From Billgrantia bachuensis (GTDB taxonomy: Bacteria; Pseudomonadota; Gammaproteobacteria; Pseudomonadales; Halomonadaceae), in contig NZ_JAAQTO010000035.1 in assembly GCF_011742165.1 (NCBI RefSeq), positions 1-38,575 of the forward strand: a stretch of 38,575 bases of DNA. The letters are read 5' to 3'. Below, in pieces: positions 8,215-16,712 of this stretch. The notes under the pieces were generated by a model, which saw nothing but the letters and a program-made list of their open reading frames with translations, ran no database searches and was not told where the DNA came from. The number at the start of each line of letters is the position of its first letter. The stretch's first letter is position 1. A program made the position numbers and the translations under genes.

Positions 8215-10215
8215 ATGGTGGCGGAACTCGGAAACTTTGCCCTTGTGTTGGCGTTATGCCTGGCGCTGGCCCAGAGCGTCTTGCCGCTGGTGGGGGCTCA
8301 GCTAGGCGATGCTCGCCTGATGCGCACCGCTCGCTTCCTGGCCATCGGCCAGTTCATCTTGCTGGCCCTTTCGTTTGCCGTGCTGACTTGGGCCTTCGTG
8401 GTCAGCGACTTCACGGTGCGCTACGTGGCCGGTCACTCGAGCCTTGAGCAGCCGCTGATCTATCGGATTACTGCCGTGTGGGGCGGGCACGAAGGCTCGC
8501 TGCTGCTGTGGGTGTTCCTGCTGGGAGCGTGGGGTGTTGCCGTGGCGCTGTTCAGCCGGTCGCTGCCGCGCGAGATGCTGGCGCGGGTACTGGCCGTGCT
8601 GGGCATGGTTGGTGTGGGCTTCATCGCCTTCACCCTGCTCACTTCCAACCCCTTCGAGCGCGTCATTCCCGGACCTGTGGATGGACGCGGCATGAACCCG
8701 CTGCTGCAGGATCCGGGCATGATCCTGCACCCGCCGCTGCTCTACATGGGCTACGTGGGTACCGCGGTGATTTTCTCCTTCGCCATCGGCGCGCTGCTCG
8801 GTGGCAGGCTCGATGCCGCCTGGGCGCGCTGGTCGCGACCCTGGACCACGCTGGCCTGGGTTTTTCTCACCTTGGGCATCGCCGTAGGCGCCTGGTGGGC
8901 CTACTACGAGCTGGGCTGGGGCGGCTGGTGGTTCTGGGATCCGGTGGAGAACGCCTCCTTCCTGCCCTGGCTCACCGCAACGGCGTTGATCCATTCACTG
9001 GCAGTGACCGAGAAGCGCGGCGGCTTCAAGGCCTGGACCCTGATGCTGGCCATCGTCACCTTTGCGCTGACCGTGCTTGGTGCCTTCATCGTCCGCTCCG
9101 GCGTGATTACTTCGGTGCACGCCTTCGCCACCGACCCCGAGCGTGGCGTGTTCCTGCTCGGCATGCTGAGCCTGACCTTGCTCGGCGCGCTGACGGTCTA
9201 CGCCTGGCGGGCACCGAAGGTAGGGCTCGGCGGTGCCTTCGCTGGGTATTCGCGCGAGTCGCTGCTGCTGGCCAACAACGTGCTGCTGACGGTGGCCTGT
9301 GCAGCGGTATTCATCGGGACCCTCTACCCGCTGGCCCTGGATGCCTTCGGCCTGGGCAAGATCTCGGTGGGCCCGCCCTACTTCGATAGCGTCTTCGCCC
9401 CGCTGATGCTGCCGCTGTTGCTACTTGTCGGCCTCGGCCCGGCGGTGAGTTGGAAACAGGCAAATCCCCGTGAGACCGTCCGCCAGCTGCGTTGGGCACT
9501 TCTGGTCAGTGGGGTGTCCAGTGGGCTGTGGCCACTCGCGCTCGGCGCCTGGCATCCCATGACCGCGCTTTCGCTGATGCTGGCCGTCTGGATCGTGCTG
9601 ACGGCGCTGCTCGATGTGCGCAAGCGGCTGGGTTCCGCGCGGCAGCCGTGGCCGACCCGGCTCAAGCGGGTCCTGCGCCCGAGTTTTCTCGGCATGCACC
9701 TGGCCCACGTGGGGCTGGCACTGGTGGTGGTGGCGATCGCCATGGTCAACACGTACGAGGTTGAGCGCGACGTGCGCCTGGCCCCGGGCGAGAGCGCCTC
9801 GGTAGCGGGCTTCGACTTCACCCTGCAGCGCATCGCGAGCGTGCGTGGTGAAAACTGGGAGGCCGACCAGGCCACCATCGAGGTGACCCGCGAGGGGCGC
9901 CCGGTCGCCCAGTTGCAGCCCCAGCGGCGCTACTACGACACCCACGCCCAGACGCCCATGAACCAGGCCTCGCTGCATCGCGCCATTACTCGAGACGTCT
10001 ACGTCTCGCTGGGTGAGCGGCTGGAGGACGACGCCTGGAGCTTCCGGCTCTACTACAAGCCCTACATGGCCTGGATGTGGTTCGGCGCCATCTTGCTTGC
10101 CTTGGGTGGCCTGCTGGCGGCCGCCGACGAGCGCTATCGCCTGGCCGCCAAGCGTTCGCTCCGCGCGCAGCGGCAACCTGCGGCCAGCCACCCCTTGGAG
10201 ATAGCAAGCCAATGA
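8215..10215 (+). CDS. ccmF: Cytochrome c heme lyase subunit CcmF (possibly NrfE-like)
   Basis: CcmF is the integral membrane part of the system I heme lyase; it receives heme from CcmE and joins it to the CXXCH cysteines of apocytochromes in the periplasm. The 666-residue protein has about 14-15 hydrophobic helices, the heme-handling tryptophan-rich motif GWGGWWFWDPVENASFLPWL (around residues 229-250) and the conserved periplasmic His regions. ATG 8215, with GGGAGG about ten bases ahead, was chosen over the upstream ATG at 8173. It starts a run of five genes with ATGA overlaps (ccmF-G-H-I-dnr). No ccmA-E genes precede it, unlike a standard ccm operon, so this may be a second, dedicated lyase in the manner of NrfEFG. 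Family secure; the dedicated role is inference. Confidence 0.9.
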   Translation: MVAELGNFALVLALCLALAQSVLPLVGAQLGDARLMRTARFLAIGQFILLALSFAVLTWAFVVSDFTVRYVAGHSSLEQPLIYRITAVWGGHEGSLLLWVFLLGAWGVAVALFSRSLPREMLARVLAVLGMVGVGFIAFTLLTSNPFERVIPGPVDGRGMNPLLQDPGMILHPPLLYMGYVGTAVIFSFAIGALLGGRLDAAWARWSRPWTTLAWVFLTLGIAVGAWWAYYELGWGGWWFWDPVENASFLPWLTATALIHSLAVTEKRGGFKAWTLMLAIVTFALTVLGAFIVRSGVITSVHAFATDPERGVFLLGMLSLTLLGALTVYAWRAPKVGLGGAFAGYSRESLLLANNVLLTVACAAVFIGTLYPLALDAFGLGKISVGPPYFDSVFAPLMLPLLLLVGLGPAVSWKQANPRETVRQLRWALLVSGVSSGLWPLALGAWHPMTALSLMLAVWIVLTALLDVRKRLGSARQPWPTRLKRVLRPSFLGMHLAHVGLALVVVAIAMVNTYEVERDVRLAPGESASVAGFDFTLQRIASVRGENWEADQATIEVTREGRPVAQLQPQRRYYDTHAQTPMNQASLHRAITRDVYVSLGERLEDDAWSFRLYYKPYMAWMWFGAILLALGGLLAAADERYRLAAKRSLRAQRQPAASHPLEIASQ

Positions 10216-10790
10216 AACTGCGCATGCTGATAACGCTGGCGGCCGCGAGTGCCCTTCTCGGGCTGCTGTTCGTTGGCCTTGGCCTGAACAGCCGCGACCT
10301 GCCTTCTCCGCTGGTCGGCAAGCCGGCACCGCCGTTCACGCTGGAGTCGCTGGAGGATGCCGAGCGTCTTCTTACCGAACAGGACTTCATCGGCGAGGTA
10401 ACGCTGGTCAATGTCTGGGCCACCTGGTGCAGCACCTGCCGCGCTGAGAAGCCGCTGCTGATGGAGCTGGCGCGCGGCGGCATACCGATTCATGCCTTCA
10501 ACTACCGTGACGAGCGCGACGCGGCGCTGCGCTACCTCAGCGTCAGCGACAATCCCTATCGCACCATCGCCTACGACCCCAAAGGCGACGCCGGCATCGA
10601 CTGGGGCGTCTATGCCACGCCGGAAACCTACGTGCTCGATGCCGAGGGGGTGATTCGCTACAAGCGTATCGGGCCGCTCACGCGCCAGCTGCTGCTCGAC
10701 GAGGTGCTGCCGCTGATCGAGCAATTAAGAGCGGAGACCCTGCGCGCCGAGCAGCACGCCAGTGAAGCCAGGAGGTTGGCGCAGTCATGA
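10212..10790 (+). CDS. ccmG: Thiol-disulfide oxidoreductase CcmG/DsbE
   Basis: CcmG is a membrane-anchored periplasmic thioredoxin-fold protein that keeps apocytochrome cysteines (or CcmH) reduced before heme attachment. The 192-residue protein has an N-terminal anchor helix (residues 4-24), the family segment LVGKPAPPFTLESLE, the active site WCSTC (Cys73, Cys76), and the cis-proline loop in YATPETYVLD. The GVYATPE region and the acidic residues near the active site are typical of CcmG. A somewhat long C-terminal tail rich in Glu/Ala/Arg follows the fold. Its ATG overlaps the ccmF stop, and its own stop overlaps the ccmH start, so the module is translationally coupled. Confidence 0.92.
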   Translation: MKLRMLITLAAASALLGLLFVGLGLNSRDLPSPLVGKPAPPFTLESLEDAERLLTEQDFIGEVTLVNVWATWCSTCRAEKPLLMELARGGIPIHAFNYRDERDAALRYLSVSDNPYRTIAYDPKGDAGIDWGVYATPETYVLDAEGVIRYKRIGPLTRQLLLDEVLPLIEQLRAETLRAEQHASEARRLAQS

Positions 10791-11293
10791 AACCATGCAT
10801 TCTCCAGGTTCGACGCATTTTGTCGCTATGGCTATTGGTCGCCTGGCTTCCTGCGGGAATGGCCATGGCACTGGCCATCGGCCAGCCGCTGGAGTTCGGC
10901 AGCACGGCCCAGCAGCGCCAGTACGACACCCTGGTACGCGAGCTGCGCTGTACAGTGTGCCAGAGCGAGACCATCCATGAATCCAACGCCGAACTCGCCG
11001 CTGACATGCGCCGCCGGGTCTACGACATGACCCGGGCCGGGCACGACGCCGAGGCGATCGTTGAGTTTCTGGTACAGCGCTACGGCGACTACGTGCGCTA
11101 CCGGCCGCCATTGCAGGCTAATACCGCGCTGTTGTGGGCCAGCCCCTTCCTGCTACTGCTGGGCGGCGGTTTGATCTGGTGGCGTATCGTCGCGGGTCGC
11201 CGGCGCATGGTGCAGTGTCCCGTGTTCAACGCACGGGAGCGGGACATGCTCGATCGGTTTTGCCATGGCGATGACACCGGGAGGCCACGATGA
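10787..11293 (+). CDS. ccmH: Cytochrome c maturation thiol protein CcmH (CcmL type)
   Basis: CcmH reduces or holds the cysteines of apocytochromes and acts with CcmF and CcmI in the heme lyase. After a signal/anchor segment (about residues 9-30) comes the hallmark LRCTVCQS motif (Cys55, Cys58) and the three-helix domain, then one membrane helix at about residues 112-131. The protein is 168 residues, the size of the stand-alone short CcmH, not the long E. coli form fused to CcmI. Its tail contains two further cysteines (in QCPVFN and RFCHG) that are not part of the usual site. ATGA overlaps join it to ccmG and ccmI. Confidence 0.92.
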   Translation: MKPCILQVRRILSLWLLVAWLPAGMAMALAIGQPLEFGSTAQQRQYDTLVRELRCTVCQSETIHESNAELAADMRRRVYDMTRAGHDAEAIVEFLVQRYGDYVRYRPPLQANTALLWASPFLLLLGGGLIWWRIVAGRRRMVQCPVFNARERDMLDRFCHGDDTGRPR

Positions 11294-12216
11294 ACGGAAC
11301 GTTCCTGCTGCTGGCCATGGGCCTGTGTCTGGTAGCACTGGGCTTCATGGTCATCCCGCTGCTGTGCGCACCGCGCTGCGAGGAGAACCCGTCGCGACGA
11401 GCAACCAATCTGGCCGTGCATCGTGACCGGGTGCGCGAACTCGAACAGGACATGACGGCGGGCTTGTTGACCGGGGCCCAGCACGACAACGCCCTGGCCG
11501 ACCTCGAGCGCGAGCTGCTCGATAGCGGCGCCGTCGGCAGCGATGAACGTCAGGTCGCCCAGGGGCGTGGCTCGGCGCGCGTGCCGTTGGTGGCCGCTTG
11601 GGTCAGTATCTCACTGCTGCCGTTCATGGCTATCGGTCTCTACCTGACGGTGGGGCATGCGGAAGAAGTCTTCGGCACCCAGCTGCCGGCGGGGCCTCCA
11701 GCATCCGTTTCCGAGGCCGAGCCGCCCTCTGAAGCCGCACTGCAGCGTGAGTTCCAGCACTTGGCGCAGCAGCTGCAGGGGCGCCTGGCGCAGGATCCGA
11801 CCCACTTGGGGAGCTGGGTACTGCTGGGCCGCACCCTGGTGTTCCTCGACGACCTGCCGGCGGCGGAGCGCGCCTTTCGCGAGGCAATGCGCCACGGTGG
11901 CGACCGGGATCCGGGCCTGCTGACGCGTTATGCCGACGTCCTGGCCGAGCGCCAGGGCGGCCTGGCCGGCGAGCCCCAACGCCTGATCGAGCGCGCCCTG
12001 ACGCTCGATCCCGATCACGTCCAGGCGCTGTGGCTGGCCGGCACCCTGGCGCTGCAGCAGAACTCGCCGGACGAAGCGCGAAACCATTGGCAGCGGCTGC
12101 TGGTACTGCTGCCGCCGGAGTCCCCCGAGGCCGAGGTGATCCGCGGCAATCTCGGCCAGCTTGACCAGGCCGACGGGAGTCCCCTCGACGGGGTGCCGGC
12201 AAGGAGCGAGACATGA
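11290..12216 (+). CDS. ccmI: Cytochrome c maturation protein CcmI (TPR apocytochrome chaperone)
   Basis: CcmI binds the C-terminal part of apocytochromes and hands them to CcmFH. The 308-residue protein has a first membrane helix (residues 3-26), a cytosolic loop with the family pattern RDRVRELEQDMTAGLLT...LADLERELL, a second helix (about residues 97-117), and a periplasmic half with TPR-like helices (for example WVLLGRTLVFLDDLPAAERAFREA). Start ATG overlaps the ccmH stop and its own TGA overlaps the dnr start. The sequence is complete with no sign of decay. It confirms that the module codes for the full lyase (F, G, H, I) but not for heme delivery (A-E). Confidence 0.88.
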   Translation: MNGTFLLLAMGLCLVALGFMVIPLLCAPRCEENPSRRATNLAVHRDRVRELEQDMTAGLLTGAQHDNALADLERELLDSGAVGSDERQVAQGRGSARVPLVAAWVSISLLPFMAIGLYLTVGHAEEVFGTQLPAGPPASVSEAEPPSEAALQREFQHLAQQLQGRLAQDPTHLGSWVLLGRTLVFLDDLPAAERAFREAMRHGGDRDPGLLTRYADVLAERQGGLAGEPQRLIERALTLDPDHVQALWLAGTLALQQNSPDEARNHWQRLLVLLPPESPEAEVIRGNLGQLDQADGSPLDGVPARSET

Positions 12217-12977
12217 ACAAGACGTTGAGCCGTGAGGCCTTGCAGGCCGTGCGCCAGGTGCCGCTGTTCGCCGGGCTCGAGGACGAGACCCTGGCGCTGC
12301 TCACCGGCGGCGCCGTGGAGCGCAGCTACCGTCGCGGCGCGCTGCTGTTCAGCAAGGGCGAACCGGCGGATCGCTTCTATGTGGTGCTAGGCGGCTGGAT
12401 CAAGCTGTTCCGCGAGAGCCCCGACGGCAACGAATGCATGGTGGGGCTGTTCTCCCGCGGTGAATCCTTTGCCGAGGCGGCGATGTTCGACCGCCTGGGG
12501 TTTCCGGTCAACGCCGCGGTGGCCGAGGATGCCCGGCTGCTGGTGTTTCCTGCCGACCACTTCCTCACCACCCTGGAGCGCAACCACGGCCTGGCGCTCA
12601 ATATGCTCGCCAACCTCTCCGGCATGCTGCGCTCCTTGGTGCGCCAGCTCGACCAGCTCACGCTGCAGCCCACCTACCAGCGCCTGGCGGCCTTCATCGT
12701 CTCGCTATGCCCTGAGGGTATCAACCAGGCCACCGTCTGCCTGCCCTGCGACAAGCTGTTGATCGCCGGTCGGCTGGGTATGAAGCCAGAGAGCTTTTCG
12801 CGGGCCATGGCGCGGCTGCGCGACGTCGGCGTCAGCTGCGAGCGCAACTGCGTGCACGTAGAGGACATCACCGCACTGCGGCGCTTCGCCAACTCCGCCG
12901 AGGAGGCGTTGCTCACTCCTTTGCCAAGTGCGGCGCTGGATTCGCCGTGTGCCGCTGCGCCGCACCCGTGTCGCTAA
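12213..12977 (+). CDS. dnr: CRP/FNR-family transcription activator, Dnr-like (NO responsive)
   Basis: A 254-residue regulator with an N-terminal cyclic-nucleotide-type sensor fold (about residues 17-125), a dimer helix (130-150) and a C-terminal winged HTH whose recognition helix has E193-x-x-S196-R197, the E-SR set that reads TTGA half-sites in FNR/DNR. The N-terminal cysteine cluster of FNR is missing, which argues for a Dnr/Nnr protein that senses NO through heme instead of an O2-sensing iron-sulfur FNR. It is the last gene of the ccmFGHI chain (ATGA overlap) and lies directly before nirS, whose promoter carries two matching boxes. The C-terminal tail after residue 230 is longer than usual and holds Cys residues. 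Dnr versus another FNR-family member is a context-based choice. Confidence 0.85.
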   Translation: MNKTLSREALQAVRQVPLFAGLEDETLALLTGGAVERSYRRGALLFSKGEPADRFYVVLGGWIKLFRESPDGNECMVGLFSRGESFAEAAMFDRLGFPVNAAVAEDARLLVFPADHFLTTLERNHGLALNMLANLSGMLRSLVRQLDQLTLQPTYQRLAAFIVSLCPEGINQATVCLPCDKLLIAGRLGMKPESFSRAMARLRDVGVSCERNCVHVEDITALRRFANSAEEALLTPLPSAALDSPCAAAPHPCR

Positions 12978-13055
12978 GTCCCGCCCGGTAGCCGACTCCC
13001 TTTTTCACCTCTCGATACGGTCCGCCCAGCGGGCCGTGATTTCTTTTCCTCTCCT

Positions 13056-13127
13056 CTGACATAAGTCAACTCCTGGATGCATCAATTGACAGTGGTCAAG
13101 TGAGGCGGAAAGCAAAATTGCTACTAA
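13056..13127 (+). promoter_or_regulatory. nirS promoter with two tandem FNR/DNR boxes
   Basis: Box 1 is CTGACATAAGTCAA (13056-13069) and box 2 is TTGACAGTGGTCAA (13086-13099), the latter a perfect TTGAC-N4-GTCAA palindrome. Their centres are exactly 30 bp apart. If box 2 sits at -41.5, transcription would start near 13134 and the -10 would be at 13122-13127 (TACTAA, a weak match). Box 1 would then lie at -71.5, about three helical turns upstream, on the same DNA face. The leader to the nirS ATG would be about 108 nt. The regulator is very likely the Dnr encoded just upstream. The rest of the 264-bp gap shows no gene. Confidence 0.75.
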
Positions 13128-13241
13128 TGGCGCCAGGTGGGGGGTGGCTGAAGATCATGGTCGCTAGCACGCAGAAGAACAGGTCATGCCCGGGCACCCG
13201 CCAGCCACTACCCGAAGGAGAAACCAAGCGAGGCACGTGTT

Positions 13242-14852
13242 ATGCACAAGAGAGCTTTGAGCAAGGGGATCTTCGCCCTCAGCTTCCCGCTGGCGGCCAT
13301 GGTGGGAACCGCCCAAGCCGCGGCACCGGAGCTGTCCGCTGAAGAAATGGAGCGCGCCAACACCATCTACTTCCAGCGCTGCGCCGGCTGTCACGGCACC
13401 ACGCGCAACGGTGCCACCGGCCCGAATCTGCTGCCGGAGACCACCCAGGAGCTGGGCCAGCGTCGCCTGGAGAGCATCATCACGCTGGGCACCGAAGGCG
13501 GCATGAACAACTTCGATGGCATTCTTTCCGAGGATGACATCACGTTGATCTCGAAGTACATCCAGCACGACCCGGTTGATCCGCCGGAGATGTCGCTGGC
13601 CGACATGAGGGAGCGCTGGCAGGTCTTCGTCGCGCCGGAGGATCTGCCCACCGAGCCCCAGCACGATCTGAACTGGGAAAACTTCATGGTCACCATCCTG
13701 CGTGACCGTGGCGCCATGGGCATCATCGACGCCGACACCAAGGAGCTGGTCACCGAGGTCGAGACCGGCTATGCGGTGCACGTGGCCAAGGAGAGCTCCG
13801 ACGGACGCTTCTGGTACGTCCAGGGTCGTGACGGCCGCCTCTCCAAGATCGACCTGTGGATGGACCCGCCCCAGGTGACCGCCGAGGTGTTCATTGGCTA
13901 TGACGCCCGCGACGTGGCGGTCTCCCACTACGGGGAATGGAAGGACAAGTATGTCATCGGCGGCTCCTACTGGCCGCCGCACTTCGTGATCGCCGATGCC
14001 GAGACCATGGAGCCGCTCAAGGTCGTCTCTACCCGCAGCTACGACACCGAGGGCAACTTCAGGAACGAGGCCCGTGTCGCGGCGCTCTACAACACCCCGC
14101 ACGCACCGACTTTCCTGGTCAACGTCAAGGAGTCCGGTCAGGTCTGGCAGGTCGACTACAGCGATATCGACAACCTGCGCATCGAGCAGATGGAGACCGC
14201 CGAGTACCTGCACGACGGCTTCTTCGATCCCACAGGTCGCTACTTCCAGATTGCCGCCAACATGAGCGACAAGATGGTCTTCCTCGACACCGAGACGCGC
14301 AAGCTGGTCAGCATGCTGGAAACCGGCACCAAGCCTCACCCGGGCCCGGGCGCCAACTGGGTCGATCCCGAGTGCGGGCCGGTAGCCGGCACCACCCACC
14401 TGGGTGAAGGTCTGTTGACCTTCTGGGGCAACGATCCCGAAGGGCATCCCGACCAAGCCTGGCAGATCTGCGACCAGATCGAGACCGACGGTCCGGGGCT
14501 GTTCGTGCGCACCCACCCCGATTCCGACAATGTCTGGATCGACCAAGCCATGCACCCCGAGCCCGACGTCAACCAGTGGGTCATGGTCATGAACAAGGAG
14601 ACCCGCGAGCTGACGCCGATCCACGTTGCCGACCGGCCGCTGGAGCACGATGCCGTGGCGGTGCACATGGAGTACGACCAGACCGGTACCGAGGTATGGG
14701 TCTCTATCTGGGCGCGCGGCGACGGGCACCAGAACGACGGTGCCATCGTCGTCTTCGACGACAAGACGCTGGAAGTGAAGGCGGTCGTTGAGGGCCTCAA
14801 TACGCCGACCGGCAAGTTCAATGTCTACAACCGCAAGCACCACGTCGGCTGA
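13242..14852 (+). CDS. nirS: Cytochrome cd1 nitrite reductase
   Basis: NirS reduces nitrite to nitric oxide in the periplasm with one heme c and one heme d1. The 536-residue protein begins with a signal peptide (cut near AQA-A at 25-28), has the heme c motif CAGCH (Cys47, Cys50, His51), then the eight-bladed d1 propeller. The GYAVHVAKES segment gives the d1 axial His, and LHDG and TKPHPGPGANW give the two catalytic histidines; the end GKFNVYNRKHHVG matches NirS. It is slightly shorter than Pseudomonas NirS. A weak GAGG is 9 nt ahead of the ATG. None of the heme d1 genes (nirF, D, L, G, H, J, E) or nirC follows it, so these must lie elsewhere. A terminator-like hairpin follows. Confidence 0.97.
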   Translation: MHKRALSKGIFALSFPLAAMVGTAQAAAPELSAEEMERANTIYFQRCAGCHGTTRNGATGPNLLPETTQELGQRRLESIITLGTEGGMNNFDGILSEDDITLISKYIQHDPVDPPEMSLADMRERWQVFVAPEDLPTEPQHDLNWENFMVTILRDRGAMGIIDADTKELVTEVETGYAVHVAKESSDGRFWYVQGRDGRLSKIDLWMDPPQVTAEVFIGYDARDVAVSHYGEWKDKYVIGGSYWPPHFVIADAETMEPLKVVSTRSYDTEGNFRNEARVAALYNTPHAPTFLVNVKESGQVWQVDYSDIDNLRIEQMETAEYLHDGFFDPTGRYFQIAANMSDKMVFLDTETRKLVSMLETGTKPHPGPGANWVDPECGPVAGTTHLGEGLLTFWGNDPEGHPDQAWQICDQIETDGPGLFVRTHPDSDNVWIDQAMHPEPDVNQWVMVMNKETRELTPIHVADRPLEHDAVAVHMEYDQTGTEVWVSIWARGDGHQNDGAIVVFDDKTLEVKAVVEGLNTPTGKFNVYNRKHHVG

Positions 14853-14867
14853 GCCACCGCCGCTACC

Positions 14868-14898
14868 GCCGGGGGCCAAAAGCGGCTCCCGGCTCTTT
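14868..14898 (+). terminator. Hairpin after nirS
   Basis: GCCGGGGGCC (14868-14877) pairs along ten bases (one G-T) with GGCTCCCGGC (14884-14893), followed by TCTTT. It fits an intrinsic terminator or attenuator that would lower expression of the cytochrome genes downstream relative to nirS. Confidence 0.7.
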
Positions 14899-15013
14899 CC
14901 CCCGCCGTTCCGGCATCGCGGAGCGACAGGGGAAGGGGCCGACACAACTGCGGCGTTCAAGCCGCGGTCGTGGAGGGTAAGCACCCGCGTCATGACACTT
15001 TGGGAGAAAGACC

Positions 15014-16687
15014 ATGGGGGAGCGACCACGCAACTGGCGCAGAATCACCATTTTGGGGGCATCGCTGGGTGCCGCCGTGTTCTTCTTCGTCGCCGGGATC
15101 ATCTTCTGGGGTGGCTTCAATACCGTGATGGAGGCGACCAACAGCTACACGTTCTGCAGCACCTCCTGCCATGAGATGAGCTGGGTCCACGAGGAGTACC
15201 AGGATCGCCCGCACTATCAGAACGCCACCGGCGTGGGGGCGGCCTGTTCGGATTGCCACGTGCCGGACGCCTGGGGGCCCAAGATGATTCGCAAGATCCA
15301 GGCCAGCCGCGAGGTGTGGCACTGGATGTTGGGTACGGTGGATACCGAAGAGGAGTTCGAGGCCAAGCGTATCCACCTGGCCGAGAACGTCTGGCGCTCA
15401 ATGCTGCGCACCGATTCGCGCGAGTGTCGCAACTGCCATGACTGGTCGGCGATGGACCTGGAGCAGCAGGCCGCCCGCGCCTCGCGCGAGCACGCCCGCG
15501 CCTTCGAGCAGGGCATGACCTGTATCGAGTGCCACCAGGGCATCGCCCACCAGCTGCCCGAGGCATGGGATGAATCACCGGTATGGGCGGGCCGCTTCGA
15601 CGTCGTCGAAGTCGCGGAAGGGGCCGAGGCCGCCGAGGTACCGTTGGAAAGCGAGGATCTCGGTGAGGCCGCCACGGTCGACGAGAACCTGGCCGCATCG
15701 CTCGACTGGGAGTCGGTGCCTGCCACCGATCTGACGCTGTTCCTGCCCGGCCAGGCCTCCATTGAATGGATCCAGGACGGCAGCGAGCACGGCGGCGGCC
15801 GGGCGGTCAAGTTCGGCGACCGCTGCATATGGTGCCATCAGGGTGAGGAGGCGGATATCGGCGCGCTGGCCGTCGCCGGCGAGAAGATCGAAACCTTCGA
15901 CCTCGGCGACAAGCGTGGCCACGTGCCGATGAGCGTGAAGGCCGCATTCGACGACGAGTACCTCTACATGCAGTTTCAGTGGCAGGAGGGCGAACATGCC
16001 CCGCTGCCCTTCGTCGACGGCGGCATGATGGACCCGAACAACCCCTTCAAGCTGACCGTGGGCCTCTCCGACGGGCGCGTCGAGCTGGCCGAGCAGGGGG
16101 GCTGCTGGGCGAGCTGTCACCACGATTCGGCCTACATGCCTGATGCCCCGGAGGCTGCGACGCTGGTGGCGAGCGATCTTGCCGAACGTCTCGACTTGAC
16201 CAGTGGCAACGGTGTCACCAAGTACCTCGCCGAGAGCCGCACCGATATCGAGATAAAAGGGCGTCGTGGCGCGGCGCGCGGCGGCTGGGACAAGCTCAAG
16301 GAGGAAGCCGAGATTCAGGAGCTCCTCGATGGCGGCGTCTACCTCGATCTGGCGCGCTACAACAGCGGCGACGGCTCGGTCGAGTCGGGCTATGTCCTCG
16401 ACGAGCGGCACTTCAGCGATAGCCAGGCCATCGTGTTCAGCGCCGAAGAGCAGGACGGGGTGTGGACCGCCTACCTGACCCGGGCACTCAAGACCGGCAC
16501 GGAAGGCGACAAGCCGCTCGACCTGTCGAGTCTCTACAGTCTCAACGTGGCGCTGCACGACGACCATGCCGGTTCGCGCTTCCACCACGTCTCCTTCCAG
16601 TACGGCCTGGCCTTCGGCGCCGAGACTCCGGAAGAGACCTTCGGCGACGACATGGTGGAGATCAATGCCACGCGCGTCACTCGTTGA
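15014..16687 (+). CDS. NapC/NirT-type multiheme cytochrome fused to an ethylbenzene-dehydrogenase-like heme domain
   Basis: A 557-residue membrane-anchored periplasmic cytochrome. Residues 14-34 form the N-terminal anchor helix; residues 40-180 match NapC/NirT quinol dehydrogenases with heme sites C48-C52-H53, C78-C81-H82, C138-C141-H142 and C170-C173-H174. A Glu-rich linker (about 200-225) leads to a C-terminal domain of the cytochrome c-552/ethylbenzene dehydrogenase type with C271-C274-H275 and C364-C368-H369. Two of the six sites (first and last) have the rare CX3CH spacing; the rest are CXXCH. The family passes electrons from quinol to periplasmic reductases, so here nitrite reduction by NirS is the likely sink. 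A GGGAGAAAG site precedes ATG 15014. NirT of other bacteria lacks the C-terminal domain. Confidence 0.88.
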   Translation: MGERPRNWRRITILGASLGAAVFFFVAGIIFWGGFNTVMEATNSYTFCSTSCHEMSWVHEEYQDRPHYQNATGVGAACSDCHVPDAWGPKMIRKIQASREVWHWMLGTVDTEEEFEAKRIHLAENVWRSMLRTDSRECRNCHDWSAMDLEQQAARASREHARAFEQGMTCIECHQGIAHQLPEAWDESPVWAGRFDVVEVAEGAEAAEVPLESEDLGEAATVDENLAASLDWESVPATDLTLFLPGQASIEWIQDGSEHGGGRAVKFGDRCIWCHQGEEADIGALAVAGEKIETFDLGDKRGHVPMSVKAAFDDEYLYMQFQWQEGEHAPLPFVDGGMMDPNNPFKLTVGLSDGRVELAEQGGCWASCHHDSAYMPDAPEAATLVASDLAERLDLTSGNGVTKYLAESRTDIEIKGRRGAARGGWDKLKEEAEIQELLDGGVYLDLARYNSGDGSVESGYVLDERHFSDSQAIVFSAEEQDGVWTAYLTRALKTGTEGDKPLDLSSLYSLNVALHDDHAGSRFHHVSFQYGLAFGAETPEETFGDDMVEINATRVTR

Positions 16688-16712
16688 CGCGCCGGCCGGG
16701 GAGGAGACGCTC

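Noticed and set aside
12213..12977. Reading the regulator as FNR/ANR
   Set aside because: The N-terminal cysteines needed for the oxygen-sensing cluster are missing, while E-SR in the recognition helix and the nir context fit Dnr.
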